Origin: JBOGOC01 sp050747525
GTDB taxonomy: Bacteria > Acidobacteriota > Polarisedimenticolia > JACPZX01 > DASXTC01
Assembly (NCBI GenBank): GCA_050747525.1
Contig: JBOGOC010000110.1
Coordinates: forward strand, 85,515 to 149,514
Reading direction: 5' to 3'
DNA: 64,000 nucleotides
Shown: positions 1 through 8,674 of the stretch, one piece after another
Position numbering within the stretch: position 1 is the first letter of the stretch
Layout: each line of letters begins with the position of its first letter
Notes under the pieces: generated by a model
Database searches by the model: none
What the model was told of the DNA's origin: nothing
The model's input: the letters and a program-made list of their open reading frames with translations, nothing else
Program-made: the position numbers and the translations under genes

Positions 1-257
1 GGACGTCCACCGAAGGGATCGGCATCTCTAACGCCCTCGCGGTGTCCGCCGACGGCCGCAGGATCGCGGGGGGGGCCGCCTCGCTCTTCGGCAACCTGGG
101 GTGGATACTGGACACCCCCAAGTCGGTGCTCTGCCACAGGCCTCCGGATCATCCAGGCGGGAAGACCATCACGATAGACGTCACGTTCCCCCAAGGGGTG
201 CCGGACCATCTCGCGCACGGCGACACCTTTGGGATGTGCCAGCACGGCGGAGAATAG
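1..257 (+). CDS. C-terminal end of a secreted repeat protein (5' truncated by window)
   Basis: The reading frame is open from base 3 and ends at TAG 255-257, so only the last 84 codons are in the window. The visible part begins with a segment like HAF-type extracellular repeats (ALAVSADGRRIAGGA), then ends with a CHRPPDHPGGKTITIDV...HLAHGDTFGMC segment. That tail resembles the short CHVPPGNPxNAHTI...HLAHGDTLGxC module often found at the C-termini of secreted proteins; its two cysteines are present. The protein is probably exported, but its main domain lies outside the window, so no function is assigned. A strong hairpin follows 12 nt after the stop. Confidence 0.6.
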   Translation, partial: TSTEGIGISNALAVSADGRRIAGGAASLFGNLGWILDTPKSVLCHRPPDHPGGKTITIDVTFPQGVPDHLAHGDTFGMCQHGGE

Positions 258-269
258 CCAACTGCCCGT

Positions 270-309
270 CCCGGGGGAGGGACTCCCAGCAGGGAGCCCT
301 TCCCCCGGG
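270..309. terminator. bidirectional hairpin terminator
   Basis: An 18-nt inverted repeat (left arm 270-287, right arm 292-309, loop AGCA) lies between two convergent genes. The arms pair except for one A:C mismatch and one G:T pair. There is no strong T-run, so its use as a terminator is inferred from position and stability. Confidence 0.7.
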
Positions 310-316
310 CGGGGAA

Positions 317-1738
317 TCAGGCCCCATCTCCGCCGGCGCTCATCTTCTGGCTCATGGCACGGGGAGTGTGCGGCGAATTGGCTCGGGCCATTAGTTGCAG
401 GTCCGCGCCGTCGATGTCGCCGCTCCAGAGCCACCGGCGGGTTTCCGCCACCACCTGACCCGACAGCAGGATGAGGCAAACGAGGTTGGGCACCGCCATC
501 AGTCCGTTGGCGATGTCGGCGAAGGCCCAGACGGCTGGAAGCGTCGCGACCGATCCCGCCATCACTGCGGCGACCCACAGGTAGCGGTAGGGCACGATGG
601 CACGCGCCCCGAAGAGGTATTCGGCGGCCTTCTCTCCGTAATAGCACCAGCCCAGGATCGTGGAGAAGACGAACGTCAGCAGCCCCACGGTCAGCACGAT
701 CGGGCCCAAGGTGGGGAAGTCGCTGAAGGCCTCCTTCGTGAGGATGGCTCCGGCGTGTCCCGCGGTCCACTCGCCGCTGTTGACCACTACCAGCCCGGTC
801 AGCGCGCACACCACGACAGTGTCCCAGAAGGTGCCGGTGGAGGAGACCAGCGCCTGCCGCACCGGGTTCCTCGTGGTCGCCGCGGCGGCCACGATGGGAG
901 CGCTGCCGAGCCCCGACTCATTGGAGAACAGCCCGCGCGCGATGCCGAACCGGATCGCCTCGCGCAGGCCGGCCCCGGCGAACCCGCCGATGGCGGCCTG
1001 GCCGGAGAAGGCGCTCGTCAGGATCAGGCTCAGCGTGTCAGGCAGGCGCGACCATCCCATGGCCAGCAGCGCCACGCATCCCACGATGTAGAAGATCGCC
1101 ATGAACGGGACGAGCCCTTCGCACACGCGCGCGATTGATCGGATCCCCCCGAGAATCACCACCGCGGTGACGGCGGTCAGCACCGCCCCGGTGATCCAGG
1201 TCGAGAGGCCGAACGTCTCGCGGGCCAGGGTGGAGATCGAGTTGGCCTGCACCATGTTGCCGATGCCGAAGGCGGCCACGGCGGTCAACGCGGCAAAAAC
1301 CAGTCCCAGCCAGCGGGCGTTGAGGCCCCGCTCCAGGACGTACATCGGCCCGCCCGCCATGCTGCCGTCGGCCGTGCGCACCCTGTGCTTCACCGCCAGC
1401 ACCGCCTCGGAGTACTTGGTCGCGATTCCAAAGACGCCGGTGAGCCACATCCACAGGACGGCCCCCGGGCCGCCCAGGCTGACGGCGGTCGCAACACCCA
1501 CGATGTTGCCGGTGCCGATGGTCGCGGCCAGCGCCGTGGTCAATGCGCCGAACTGGCTGATGTCCCCCTCTCCCTCACGGTCCCGCCCCAGCGACAGGCG
1601 GATCCCCTTGAACAGGAACCGCTGGATGAAGCGCAGGCGGATTGTCAGGAAGACATGCGTGCCGAAAAGCAGGATGAGGAGCGGATAGCCCCAGACGAAG
1701 TCGCTGACGGTGGAGAGTGCCTTCTCGATGGATTCCAT
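317..1738 (-). CDS. alanine/glycine:cation symporter (AGCS family)
   Basis: This is a 473-residue polytopic inner-membrane protein that should co-transport alanine or glycine with Na+ (or H+). The family signatures are clear: GTGNIVG at 75-81 followed by a Gly-rich first half, and NESGLGSAPI at 273-282. The length matches the family (about 450-500). The start ATG at 1736-1738 is followed by a short cytoplasmic or periplasmic segment and the first hydrophobic helix near residues 18-35. The last 40 residues are hydrophilic and look like a cytoplasmic tail. The gene stands alone, convergent with the upstream partial gene, with a strong hairpin between them. Substrate within the AGCS family cannot be told from sequence. 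Confidence 0.93.
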   Translation of the reverse strand: MESIEKALSTVSDFVWGYPLLILLFGTHVFLTIRLRFIQRFLFKGIRLSLGRDREGEGDISQFGALTTALAATIGTGNIVGVATAVSLGGPGAVLWMWLTGVFGIATKYSEAVLAVKHRVRTADGSMAGGPMYVLERGLNARWLGLVFAALTAVAAFGIGNMVQANSISTLARETFGLSTWITGAVLTAVTAVVILGGIRSIARVCEGLVPFMAIFYIVGCVALLAMGWSRLPDTLSLILTSAFSGQAAIGGFAGAGLREAIRFGIARGLFSNESGLGSAPIVAAAATTRNPVRQALVSSTGTFWDTVVVCALTGLVVVNSGEWTAGHAGAILTKEAFSDFPTLGPIVLTVGLLTFVFSTILGWCYYGEKAAEYLFGARAIVPYRYLWVAAVMAGSVATLPAVWAFADIANGLMAVPNLVCLILLSGQVVAETRRWLWSGDIDGADLQLMARANSPHTPRAMSQKMSAGGDGA

Positions 1739-2001
1739 GCGCCGACCTCCGGCCGGGGAATATGTGTCCGTGACGGCCTGGAGCGCCAGCGGGCCGCGCA
1801 GATCGGCTGGCTGGCCTTGCTTTTCGGGTCGTGGAGGCGACCAGAGCCTTTCGGAAGCGGTGACGCTGCGCTCGATGGTCTACATCGGGTTGTCGGACAC
1901 CGCCGAGGACTTCGGCGTGACGTTGGGCATTGCGGCGAGAAAGCGCGTGGGCGCTCGCGCCGAGCGCCCCGCCGACTAGGTCGGCCTGGACCTCGGCCTG
2001 G

Positions 2002-2562
2002 CTAAGGGCTTTTCGAGCCGACGGCGGGCTCGGCCAGCAGGTGCAGCTCGCGGAAGAGCGCTTCGCTCGCATCCAGGAGGGATGGAGCGGCCCGTGCCGT
2101 GAGGAGGAAATCCGCTTCGGATTTGTTCACCTCGCGCATCCCATAGATGGCACGCAGCAAGGTGACGGCAGAGTCCATGCTGTCGCTCTGCATACGGAAG
2201 GCCCGCGTCTCCGCCGGACTCTTGTCAGGCGCTTCGAGGTACAGGGGCGCATGAGGCTCGATGGCCCGGACTTGGGCCCCTCTCTGCGCGAGCAGCTCCT
2301 GCGACTGGGCGACCTTGTCGGCCAGGTCGGCCACCACCATGGCGCTGCGGGCAGGAACGATCACCACCATCCGGAGGTCCGTCTCCCGGCGCACCAGCGT
2401 CATGGCTTCACGGAGCTCGATTCCCTCGAGAGTGAAGACACGGATGACATACAGGTCTTTCGAATGCGATGTTCCTGCCTGGTCGGGCTCGCCAGCGGCT
2501 GCAAAAGAGATGATTGAACATCCCGCGGCGAGCATGGACATCAGAACGGCCCGGGTCAGCAT
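2002..2562 (-). CDS. exported protein with secretin-N-like repeats
   Basis: This encodes 186 residues. The N-terminus is hydrophobic (about residues 3-23) and is either a signal peptide cleaved near AAAG or a weak lipobox (LAAGC at 11-15). The mature part seems to hold two copies of a short alpha/beta unit: one starts near residue 36 (LYVIRVFTLEGIELREAMTL), with a second near FRMQSDSMDSAVTLLRAIYG. The pattern of a strand, a helix and VVADLADKVAQSQELL resembles the small N-domains of secretins such as GspD or PilQ. No secretin barrel follows, so this is not a secretin. No partner gene sits beside it. The similarity is by eye and the function is unknown. Confidence 0.6.
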   Translation of the reverse strand: MLTRAVLMSMLAAGCSIISFAAAGEPDQAGTSHSKDLYVIRVFTLEGIELREAMTLVRRETDLRMVVIVPARSAMVVADLADKVAQSQELLAQRGAQVRAIEPHAPLYLEAPDKSPAETRAFRMQSDSMDSAVTLLRAIYGMREVNKSEADFLLTARAAPSLLDASEALFRELHLLAEPAVGSKSP

Positions 2563-2953
2563 GCGAGACCCTCCACCTGTCGGTTCGTTCCCTGGCGGCT
2601 CTGGCCGGTCCGGAGCCGCATCCCCGTCAACGGCGGCATCCTAGTGCGGCGGTGAGCAGGCAACAAGGTGGTGCAGCAGGGAGCCCCGCAAAGGCTGCGT
2701 CTCGCGCGGGTCATCCAGCTATTGCGCGCCGGGTGCAAGCGAGTGGATCATGGTGCTAGTCTTTACGTTCGACCTCGCTGCTGCGTCCGGGACGAAGGCG
2801 TTCCAGCTCGGCCTCTGCGCTGAAGCCTGGAACACCCCCGGATCAACAAACCAGGTGTCGGCCCGGCATGCACCCGTGGTGTGTGTGTGACGGCAGCGAG
2901 CCTCTTCATCCGCGCATTCGAGAGCGGATTCAATCTACAGCGAGAGGTACCTG
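2563..2953. other. intergenic region with no recognised gene
   Basis: These 391 bases separate the divergent exported-protein gene from the response-regulator gene. Short ORFs exist on both strands, but none has a ribosome-binding site or a recognisable product. The region must hold both promoters, yet I see no convincing -35/-10 pair. A GT-rich stretch lies at about 2875-2890. Confidence 0.5.
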
Positions 2954-3589
2954 ATGATGGCAGCACGCATCCTGATTGCTGATGACCAGCAGATCTTCCG
3001 CGACAGCCTGAAGTGCTTCCTGACCGAGAACGGGTTCGACGTGGTCGCCGAGGCGGCCGACGGCCTCGAAGCCCTGCGGCTCGCTGATGAAACCCGGCCT
3101 GATGTGGCGGTCCTGGACGTGACCATGCCGGGCCTCAACGGCGTCGACGTGGCTTGCGCCATCACGCGAGACCTCCCCGAGATCGCGGTGGTCCTGCTCA
3201 CTGAGCAACAGGAGGAGCGTTATGTCATCGAAGGGCTGCGCGCGGGGATCAAAGGATACGTGCTGAAGAATCAGGCTGGCTCCGACCTGGTCCAGGCCAT
3301 CCAGGAAGTCACGCGAGGAGCAGTCTACCTGGCTCCTGGGATCTCGCAGGTGGTGGTGGATGGCTGTCTCACGGATGGGGCGCCGCCGCCGGAACCGCTC
3401 ACTCTGCGCGAGCGGGAGGTCCTGCAGCTGGTGGCGGAAGGCAAGAGCACCAAGGAGATCGCCAGCATCCTCAACATGAGCGTGAAGACCGCAGAGACTC
3501 ATCGTGGCCGCACCATGAAGAAGCTCGACATCCACGAGACGGCGGGCCTGGTGCGGTACGCCATTCGCAGGGGCCTCGTGAGGCCCTGA
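2954..3589 (+). CDS. LuxR/NarL-family response regulator
   Basis: This is a 211-residue two-component regulator. The receiver domain (1-125) has the acidic pair D10-D11, the phospho-acceptor D55 in VLDVTMPG, the conserved T83 region (LLTEQ) and K105 in GYVLK. The C-terminal LuxR-type helix-turn-helix (about 145-205) has LTLREREVLQLVAEGKSTKEIA and SVKTAETHRGR. Two adjacent ATGs (2954 and 2957) are possible starts; GAGAGG at 2942-2947 suits either. No histidine kinase is adjacent. The next gene on the same strand is the exported protein at 3830, whose leader has a conserved dyad; regulation of that gene by this protein is conceivable but unproven. Confidence 0.93.
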   Translation: MMAARILIADDQQIFRDSLKCFLTENGFDVVAEAADGLEALRLADETRPDVAVLDVTMPGLNGVDVACAITRDLPEIAVVLLTEQQEERYVIEGLRAGIKGYVLKNQAGSDLVQAIQEVTRGAVYLAPGISQVVVDGCLTDGAPPPEPLTLREREVLQLVAEGKSTKEIASILNMSVKTAETHRGRTMKKLDIHETAGLVRYAIRRGLVRP

Positions 3590-3602
3590 TCCCACCGCAC
3601 CC

Positions 3603-3726
3603 CGTACGTGATCTCCCGCCGCATCCCGGTAGTGAAATCCCTCCGGTCACGTCATGGATCGACCGGACTGATGTGGGGCACCCCCTTCCTGTATTCCTGT
3701 TGAGTTGCGGTGGGGCGGACCTCGAG
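3603..3726 (+). repeat. leader repeat, copy A (upstream of exported protein A)
   Basis: These 124 bases are nearly identical to 8516-8638. Each copy lies upstream of one of two paralogous exported-protein genes. Both contain a 7-bp inverted repeat, TCCGGTC...GACCGGA, with a 12-nt loop. Copy A is followed by about 70 extra bases before the gene that copy B lacks. The conservation suggests a shared promoter or cis-regulatory element duplicated with the gene. Confidence 0.8.
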
Positions 3727-3829
3727 TCTCGAACCATGGAAGGAGGCCGGCTCAGGGGATGCTCGAGGGCTTACTCCATGATGACGACAATCGGTACAGG
3801 CTGCCCTTCACAGACGAAGGAGGAGTTTC

Positions 3830-4603
3830 ATGCGAAGGATCGTGACGTTCGCGACCATGGTCGCGATGGTGCTTGTCGTGACCGGCAGTGCCATGGCGGC
3901 AGATCAGGTCCGCAAGAGCTTCAATCTCCCTGCGGACTACACCGCGGTGATCAGCGCCACGGGCTGCACCGGCTCGCCCGGCCCTCAGATCACTTTTCAG
4001 CAGGGAAGCCTGACCCTGGCGGGCGTGACCGCCGAAGTGATCTTCAGCAACCTCCAGGGAGAGCCCGGCCAGCAGGACATCGTCGTGGCGCAGTCCGTGG
4101 TGCCGAACAATCAGCAGGTCGCCATCCCGGGTCAGTCGGTGGTCGGGGGCATCGGAGACAACCCGTTCATCTGGCTCCAGATCACCGATCAGAACGACAA
4201 GCCGCTGACCAGCGAGCTGTTCCTGGGCCGTTGCGATCAGGCCCAGTTCAACGTGGCGGCCGCGGTCGAGGTGCCCATGACCTCGTTCGCGGACATCACC
4301 ACCGCCGAGTGCGAAAGCCCCAGCGGGCCGGCTGTCTCGCTGGACGGCCAGACCGAGCTCATGCCCATCCATGGGAAGCTGATCTTCCGCAGCAGCGACG
4401 ACACCACACCTCGGGGCAGGAATGACGAGGTCGCCGTGGATCTCGTGCTGCTGCCCACGGGTCAGACCTACCCGTTCCCGCAGCAGGCGGCCGTGGCCGG
4501 CACGGGCGGCAACCCGCTGATCTCCATCCAACTGCGTGAGGAGGGCGGCGACGCGATCGGCTCGAGGAGCCGGCTCGGACGCTGCGTGGCGCTGGCCAAC
4601 TAG
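3830..4603 (+). CDS. exported protein of unknown function, paralogue A
   Basis: This is a 257-residue protein with a classic signal peptide (basic MRR, hydrophobic core, cleavage after AMA near residue 23). The mature part is rich in beta-type sequence and has four cysteines (in ATGCTG, LGRCDQ, TAECES and LGRCVA), which could form two disulfides. I recognise no domain. It is about 80% identical by eye to the protein at 8675-9445, differing mostly by conservative changes. The start is set by AGGAGG just upstream of the ATG at 3830. A duplicated leader precedes the gene and a stable hairpin follows it. Likely a periplasmic or secreted protein. Confidence 0.85.
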   Translation: MRRIVTFATMVAMVLVVTGSAMAADQVRKSFNLPADYTAVISATGCTGSPGPQITFQQGSLTLAGVTAEVIFSNLQGEPGQQDIVVAQSVVPNNQQVAIPGQSVVGGIGDNPFIWLQITDQNDKPLTSELFLGRCDQAQFNVAAAVEVPMTSFADITTAECESPSGPAVSLDGQTELMPIHGKLIFRSSDDTTPRGRNDEVAVDLVLLPTGQTYPFPQQAAVAGTGGNPLISIQLREEGGDAIGSRSRLGRCVALAN

Positions 4604-4612
4604 CGCCTGTAT

Positions 4613-4678
4613 GGGACCCGGCAGCCGCGCAGCCACCGTGATGACGCTGCTTGCCGGCGGCTGCCGGTGTCCTTCCTC
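4613..4678. terminator. hairpin terminator, family copy 1
   Basis: The left arm GGACCCGGCAGCCG (about 4614-4627) pairs with CGGCTGCCGGTGTCC (4658-4672) with one bulge. The internal CGCAGCCA segment is shared with the copies at 4827 and 9453. It starts 10 nt after the stop of exported protein A. Confidence 0.7.
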
Positions 4679-4771
4679 TAGCCTGCTTGCTTCTGCAGGG
4701 GGTTGCCGGTCGGACTGCCTGACGGCCGGCGTAGGTTGGCGGCCGGCCCGCCGCACCCTGTCCGGCACGGC

Positions 4772-4808
4772 CGTCAACCACCTCAGCGCGATCCCGTTCT
4801 CCCGGCCC
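4772..4808 (-). pseudogene. possible remnant of the 3' end of a DUF937-OmpA gene
   Basis: Read on the minus strand, these bases encode GRENGIALRWL, matching GRENGVALRVV at the very C-terminus of the DUF937-OmpA protein (3' end near 9528). In the second copy of the locus the same sequence sits just past exported protein B and its terminator. The remnant therefore looks like the far edge of the segment duplication. It is short (about 12 codons), so chance similarity cannot be excluded. Confidence 0.4.
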
Positions 4809-4826
4809 CATACTGCTTCAGAACCC

Positions 4827-4896
4827 AGGAAGGACCGGCAGCCGCGCAGCCACCTCGCCTGTAGTGCTGCTTCCCGACGGCCGCCGGTCCCTTCCT
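4827..4896. terminator. hairpin terminator, family copy 2
   Basis: The left arm AGGAAGGACCGGCAGCCG (4827-4844) pairs with CGGCCGCCGGTCCCTTCCT (4878-4896). It lies 15 nt beyond the stop codon of the minus-strand Cys-rich gene. It is closely similar to the copy at 9453-9521. Confidence 0.75.
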
Positions 4897-4910
4897 GCGG
4901 GAATCGATGA

Positions 4911-7900
4911 TCAGGGAGTCGCCTTCTCCATCGGATTGATCTTCTGCCCGCCCGTAGAGGCCGTGCCCGCGGCGTAAATGTCTTCGAACACCAGGAGCGC
5001 GTAGCCGTTGGCCTTGAGGGTCACTGGCCGCCTCAGACCATGAGCCGGCAGGTTCACCGTGTAGGTCGCGGCTTTGCCCACGTGCTTGTACGGGAATGAG
5101 TAGAAGCCGTCCGCATCGGTGGTCGTGCTGGCGATGAGGTTGCCGAGCGGACCCATCAGCTGCACGGCGACACCGGGCTTCGGATTGGACGAGTTCAGCG
5201 TGAGGCCGTTGACCCCCGGGTTCTTCTTGAACGTGTTGACGCTGTAGACGGTGCTGTTCAGCGTCGGACCGTACGAGAAGCTGAACGTGTAGTCCTGGCC
5301 GCTGACGTCGCCGGGGCTGCCGCCCTTGATGTAGACCACGCCTCCACCGAATCCGTCCAGCGTGCCGTTCAGGTCATTGTCCGGCCCCTGGAGGGTGGTT
5401 CCGTCAATCGCCTGCTGCCACCCCGTCGACTTCTTGAGCCCATAGTCGAGGTGGATGGTGATGTACGCCAGGCCACTCGGTGGCACGAACCCCGAGACAT
5501 ACACCCGAGTGGTGGCGCCCAGGTTCTTCGCCGGATAATCGCCGCCGAGGATCACGGCATGCCCGCTGCTGGAGAAGTTGCCGCCGTCGGTGGTGATCGA
5601 GTAGCCGGCCAGCGCCGGGGGCAGCGTGAAGCATCCGCCGTCGCCCAGAGTGATGTCGCCCGAGGCGGTCCCGTCGTGGACCTGTATCGGATTTGCGCCG
5701 TGCGTGACGTAGGGCCACGGGATGCCGATCTGGAGATTGAACCCCGCTCCGGGCGTTCCGTTGTAGAACACGTTGTAGTACGTCTGGCCCGGATTGGTAG
5801 CGTTGAGCGTGTAGTCGTTCTGCACCATCGTTCCGTTCGCGCCCACCGTCGGGTTCTGAAGATCGATCAGACGGAACGTGTCGTCGGGGAACGGGCAGAG
5901 GGAGCTGTCGGTCACCGACTCGCACGAACCGTTCTGGGCGTCGCCCACGTCCTCATGGATGCATCCGCCGCCGGCGCTGCACGAGTCGGCCGTGCATGGG
6001 TTGTCGTCGTTGCAATCGAGCTGCGAGCCTGCGCGGCATACATGGTCGACGCAGCTCTCGCTGCCGTCGCACACGTTGCCGTTGTCGCACTCGGCGTCGG
6101 TCAGGCATCCCACGCAGGTGTTGTCGCCCGGGTTGCAGAACTGCGCCCCCGGGTCCGTGCAGTCCTCGTTGCCGTTGCACTCCGTGCACGTGCCGGTCAA
6201 CGGCTCGCACGCCGGCAGCCCGGCTTCGGTGCAGCCGCTGTCGTCCAGGCAGTCCACGCACCGGTCGCCCGCCTCGTCACAGCTCTGCTCAGCCGTGCAG
6301 GTGTTGCCCGGCGACGTGCACTCGCCCGCCGTGCAGCCCTCCGCTCCGTCGCAGAAGTCGCCGTTGTCGCACTCCGCGTCGGTCAGACACTCCACGCAGG
6401 TGTTGTCACCAGGGTTGCAGAACGGCGCATCCGGGTTCGGGCAGTCCTCGTTGCCGTTGCACTCCGTGCACGTCCCGGTCTCGGGCTCGCACGCCGGCAG
6501 CCCCGGGTCGGTGCAGTCGGTGTCATCCAGGCAGTCCACGCACCGGTCGTTCGCCTCGTCGCAGCTCTGCTCCGCCGTGCAGGTGCTTCCCGAAGACGTG
6601 CACTCGCCTTCGGAGCACACCTCCGCACCGTCGCAGAAGTCGCCGTTGCCGCAGGGAGCGGTGTTGGCGAGGTTGGAGCAGCCGGTCCCGGAGTCGCAGG
6701 CATCGTCAGTGCAGACGTTGCCGTCGTCACAGCTCAGGGGGCTGCCCGCGCACGCTCCATCCTGGCAGGCATCCGTCTCGGTGCAGAGATCTTCATCGTC
6801 GCACGACGAGCCGTCGGCCAGAGGGTCGTTGTCGCACACGGCCTCTCCGCTGGAGGAGTCACAGCTGTCGGCCGTGCAGGCGTTCCCGTCGTCGCAGAAC
6901 GCCGTCACGCAGGGGTCGAGCAGACCCTCGAAGCTCAGGTCGGTGCAGTCGCACTTGGAGCCGGCGCCGGCCTGCGCGAGGTTGGTGCAGGCGGTCTCGT
7001 GGTTGGCGTTCTGCTCCCACACCCGGCAGGACGACACCAGCAGGTTGCGGTCGTCGTCGAAGCGATCGCACGCCACGGTCGCCCGGAACGTGATGAACAC
7101 GGGGCCGGCGCTGCTCTGGAGATCGCCGCAGCTGTCGGGATTGCCGATCTTGTGGCCATCCGGATCGAGGTCGAGGAACAGGTCCGAGTCGCAGTCGATG
7201 GGATCGGCATTGCCGTTGCCGACCCCCGCCTGCGGGGCCGCTCCGGCGCACTCCTGAGCTGTGTGGTCCGGGAGGCTCAGGCCGTCGCTCGCGATGAAGA
7301 CGCCGAGGTCGTAGCGCTGGTTGGCCGTGGTCGCGAACCGGACGGTGAAGTCGAGAGTCACCGTGTCGATGGCGCTGCCGCAGACATCTCCATTCACGGG
7401 CGCCGCGGCCACGACGGTCGTGGTCACGTCGTTCGCCGTGCACGAGTTGAGATTGGTGGGGCAGTCGACCCCGAACATCGACGTCGGCACGACCGGGTCG
7501 GGTGGCGGCGGATTGGCGCAGACGGCGTCCATGAACGCCCACGTCGCGGCGAGGCCGGACTGGGCCCCGCGCGCGTGAAGGAGGAACTCCGAGCCGAGCG
7601 AATCATCGGGGTGGACGTGCCACGTGGCAGCGATTCGTCCCACGGGGTCGGCCGTGACCGTCCAGGGCTCGTGGCCCTCGCCACCGGGGATCCCCCCGCT
7701 CGTGTGGATCACGTGCAGCGTGACCTTCTCGCCGGGCCGGAAGCCGCCGCCTTCGATGCTGGCGTGGTCATCGGGCTGGTAGTCGAACAGGTTCGTGCTG
7801 ACGTACGCCATGCGGCCGAACGCGGCCGCGTTGGTCGGGCCCGAGAGCGCTCCCACCGCGCGGACCACGAACCGGTCGCCCTGGGTATCGGCGGGATGGA

Positions 7901-8237
7901 TCGACCACGTCGCCGTGAAGGTGCCGTCCTGGGCGATGACGGTCCACGCCTCGTGGCCCATCCCGGTCTCGGCCGCCCCGCCGGCGTGAGTGGTCATCAG
8001 GATGACGCTCTCCCCGATGCCAAAGCCGCTACCCCGGATGGTGAACGGGATGCCGGCGACCTGTCCGTCGTCCTCGATCCATACCCTGGCCTTCGAGCCG
8101 GCCAGCCCCGGCCCGAACGTGTTCCAGACGAGAACCCCGGCCAGAAAGAGTCCGAGGATGGCGAGACTTGCAGGCCTCGCGGTCATCGCGATACGTCCGA
8201 TTCCAGTGCGGCCGTGCCACTCAGGTGATTGAGACAT
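4911..8237 (-). CDS. large secreted Cys-rich repeat protein
   Basis: This encodes about 1108 residues from the ATG at 8237, which has a G-rich Shine-Dalgarno stretch; an open frame extends upstream to 8405 but looks non-coding, and an ATG at 8186 is another option. A hydrophobic signal segment follows (SLAILGLFLAGVLVW). Next come two Ig-like or beta-sandwich units (each with GHE.WTV...G...ATW.IHP), a region with acidic segments, and then a long run of DGxxCTxDxCD-type Cys repeats. The Cys part contains two exact-length 94-codon tandem units. The C-terminal ~80 residues look like a carboxypeptidase-regulatory/SdrB-type beta domain. The protein is probably surface-exposed or released. No catalytic motif is visible. 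It lies antisense between two copies of the exported-protein gene. Confidence 0.85.
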   Translation of the reverse strand: MSQSPEWHGRTGIGRIAMTARPASLAILGLFLAGVLVWNTFGPGLAGSKARVWIEDDGQVAGIPFTIRGSGFGIGESVILMTTHAGGAAETGMGHEAWTVIAQDGTFTATWSIHPADTQGDRFVVRAVGALSGPTNAAAFGRMAYVSTNLFDYQPDDHASIEGGGFRPGEKVTLHVIHTSGGIPGGEGHEPWTVTADPVGRIAATWHVHPDDSLGSEFLLHARGAQSGLAATWAFMDAVCANPPPPDPVVPTSMFGVDCPTNLNSCTANDVTTTVVAAAPVNGDVCGSAIDTVTLDFTVRFATTANQRYDLGVFIASDGLSLPDHTAQECAGAAPQAGVGNGNADPIDCDSDLFLDLDPDGHKIGNPDSCGDLQSSAGPVFITFRATVACDRFDDDRNLLVSSCRVWEQNANHETACTNLAQAGAGSKCDCTDLSFEGLLDPCVTAFCDDGNACTADSCDSSSGEAVCDNDPLADGSSCDDEDLCTETDACQDGACAGSPLSCDDGNVCTDDACDSGTGCSNLANTAPCGNGDFCDGAEVCSEGECTSSGSTCTAEQSCDEANDRCVDCLDDTDCTDPGLPACEPETGTCTECNGNEDCPNPDAPFCNPGDNTCVECLTDAECDNGDFCDGAEGCTAGECTSPGNTCTAEQSCDEAGDRCVDCLDDSGCTEAGLPACEPLTGTCTECNGNEDCTDPGAQFCNPGDNTCVGCLTDAECDNGNVCDGSESCVDHVCRAGSQLDCNDDNPCTADSCSAGGGCIHEDVGDAQNGSCESVTDSSLCPFPDDTFRLIDLQNPTVGANGTMVQNDYTLNATNPGQTYYNVFYNGTPGAGFNLQIGIPWPYVTHGANPIQVHDGTASGDITLGDGGCFTLPPALAGYSITTDGGNFSSSGHAVILGGDYPAKNLGATTRVYVSGFVPPSGLAYITIHLDYGLKKSTGWQQAIDGTTLQGPDNDLNGTLDGFGGGVVYIKGGSPGDVSGQDYTFSFSYGPTLNSTVYSVNTFKKNPGVNGLTLNSSNPKPGVAVQLMGPLGNLIASTTTDADGFYSFPYKHVGKAATYTVNLPAHGLRRPVTLKANGYALLVFEDIYAAGTASTGGQKINPMEKATP
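6084..6647 (-). repeat. two 282-nt tandem coding repeats
   Basis: Units 6084-6365 and 6366-6647 each encode 94 residues with the same cysteine pattern (NGDFCDGAE.C through CLTDAECD) and are almost identical. A third, diverged partial unit follows towards the C-terminus (NGNVCDGSESC). This is a recent in-frame tandem duplication inside the Cys-rich gene. Confidence 0.9.
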
Positions 8238-8515
8238 CGCCCCCCCAGGCTGAACGTTCGACGACGCACACTGGCGGCGCCCGCGCGTGGCAAGGAGACG
8301 CGTCGGCACGCACCCGGTGCGGACCCTCAGTACTGACGCAGTGATCTGAGTGAATCGGGTGAGGCTGGTCCCGCCCCCCGGGGGCGCCTCACGGCCGTCG
8401 AGCACAGCAAGAGACGGGAGTGGCGGCCCATCAGCCTTGCTGTTACAGCAACCCGCAGAATGTCCGTGCCCTTGTACGGCGTGCGGCCGAAACTGTCAAG
8501 CGCTTTTCAGAGCCG

Positions 8516-8638
8516 CGTACGTGATCTCCCGCCGCATCCCGGTCGTGAAATCCCTCCGGTCAGGTCATGGATCGACCGGACTGATGAAAACCCCCCCCTC
8601 TTGTATCCATGTTGCGTTGCGGTGGGGCGGACCTCGAG
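8516..8638 (+). repeat. leader repeat, copy B (upstream of exported protein B)
   Basis: This is the second copy of the leader at 3603-3726, about 90% identical, including the TCCGGTC...GACCGGA inverted repeat. It ends 36 nt before the start of exported protein B. Confidence 0.8.
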
Positions 8639-8674
8639 GCGGGCTGCCTTCACAGTCAAGAGAAGGAGGAGTTC

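Noticed and set aside
1710..1979. Small plus-strand ORF between the symporter and the next gene
   Set aside because: No ribosome-binding site, Arg/Ala-rich composition and no recognisable product; treated as non-coding promoter region.
3752..4777. 341-codon open frame on the minus strand
   Set aside because: Antisense to exported protein A, with no recognisable domain; only its first few codons coincide with the OmpA remnant.
5451..8228. 925-codon open frame on the plus strand
   Set aside because: It is antisense to the Cys-rich repeat gene and its low-complexity Val/Ala/Arg content is a by-product of the repeated GC-rich codons; no ribosome site or domain.
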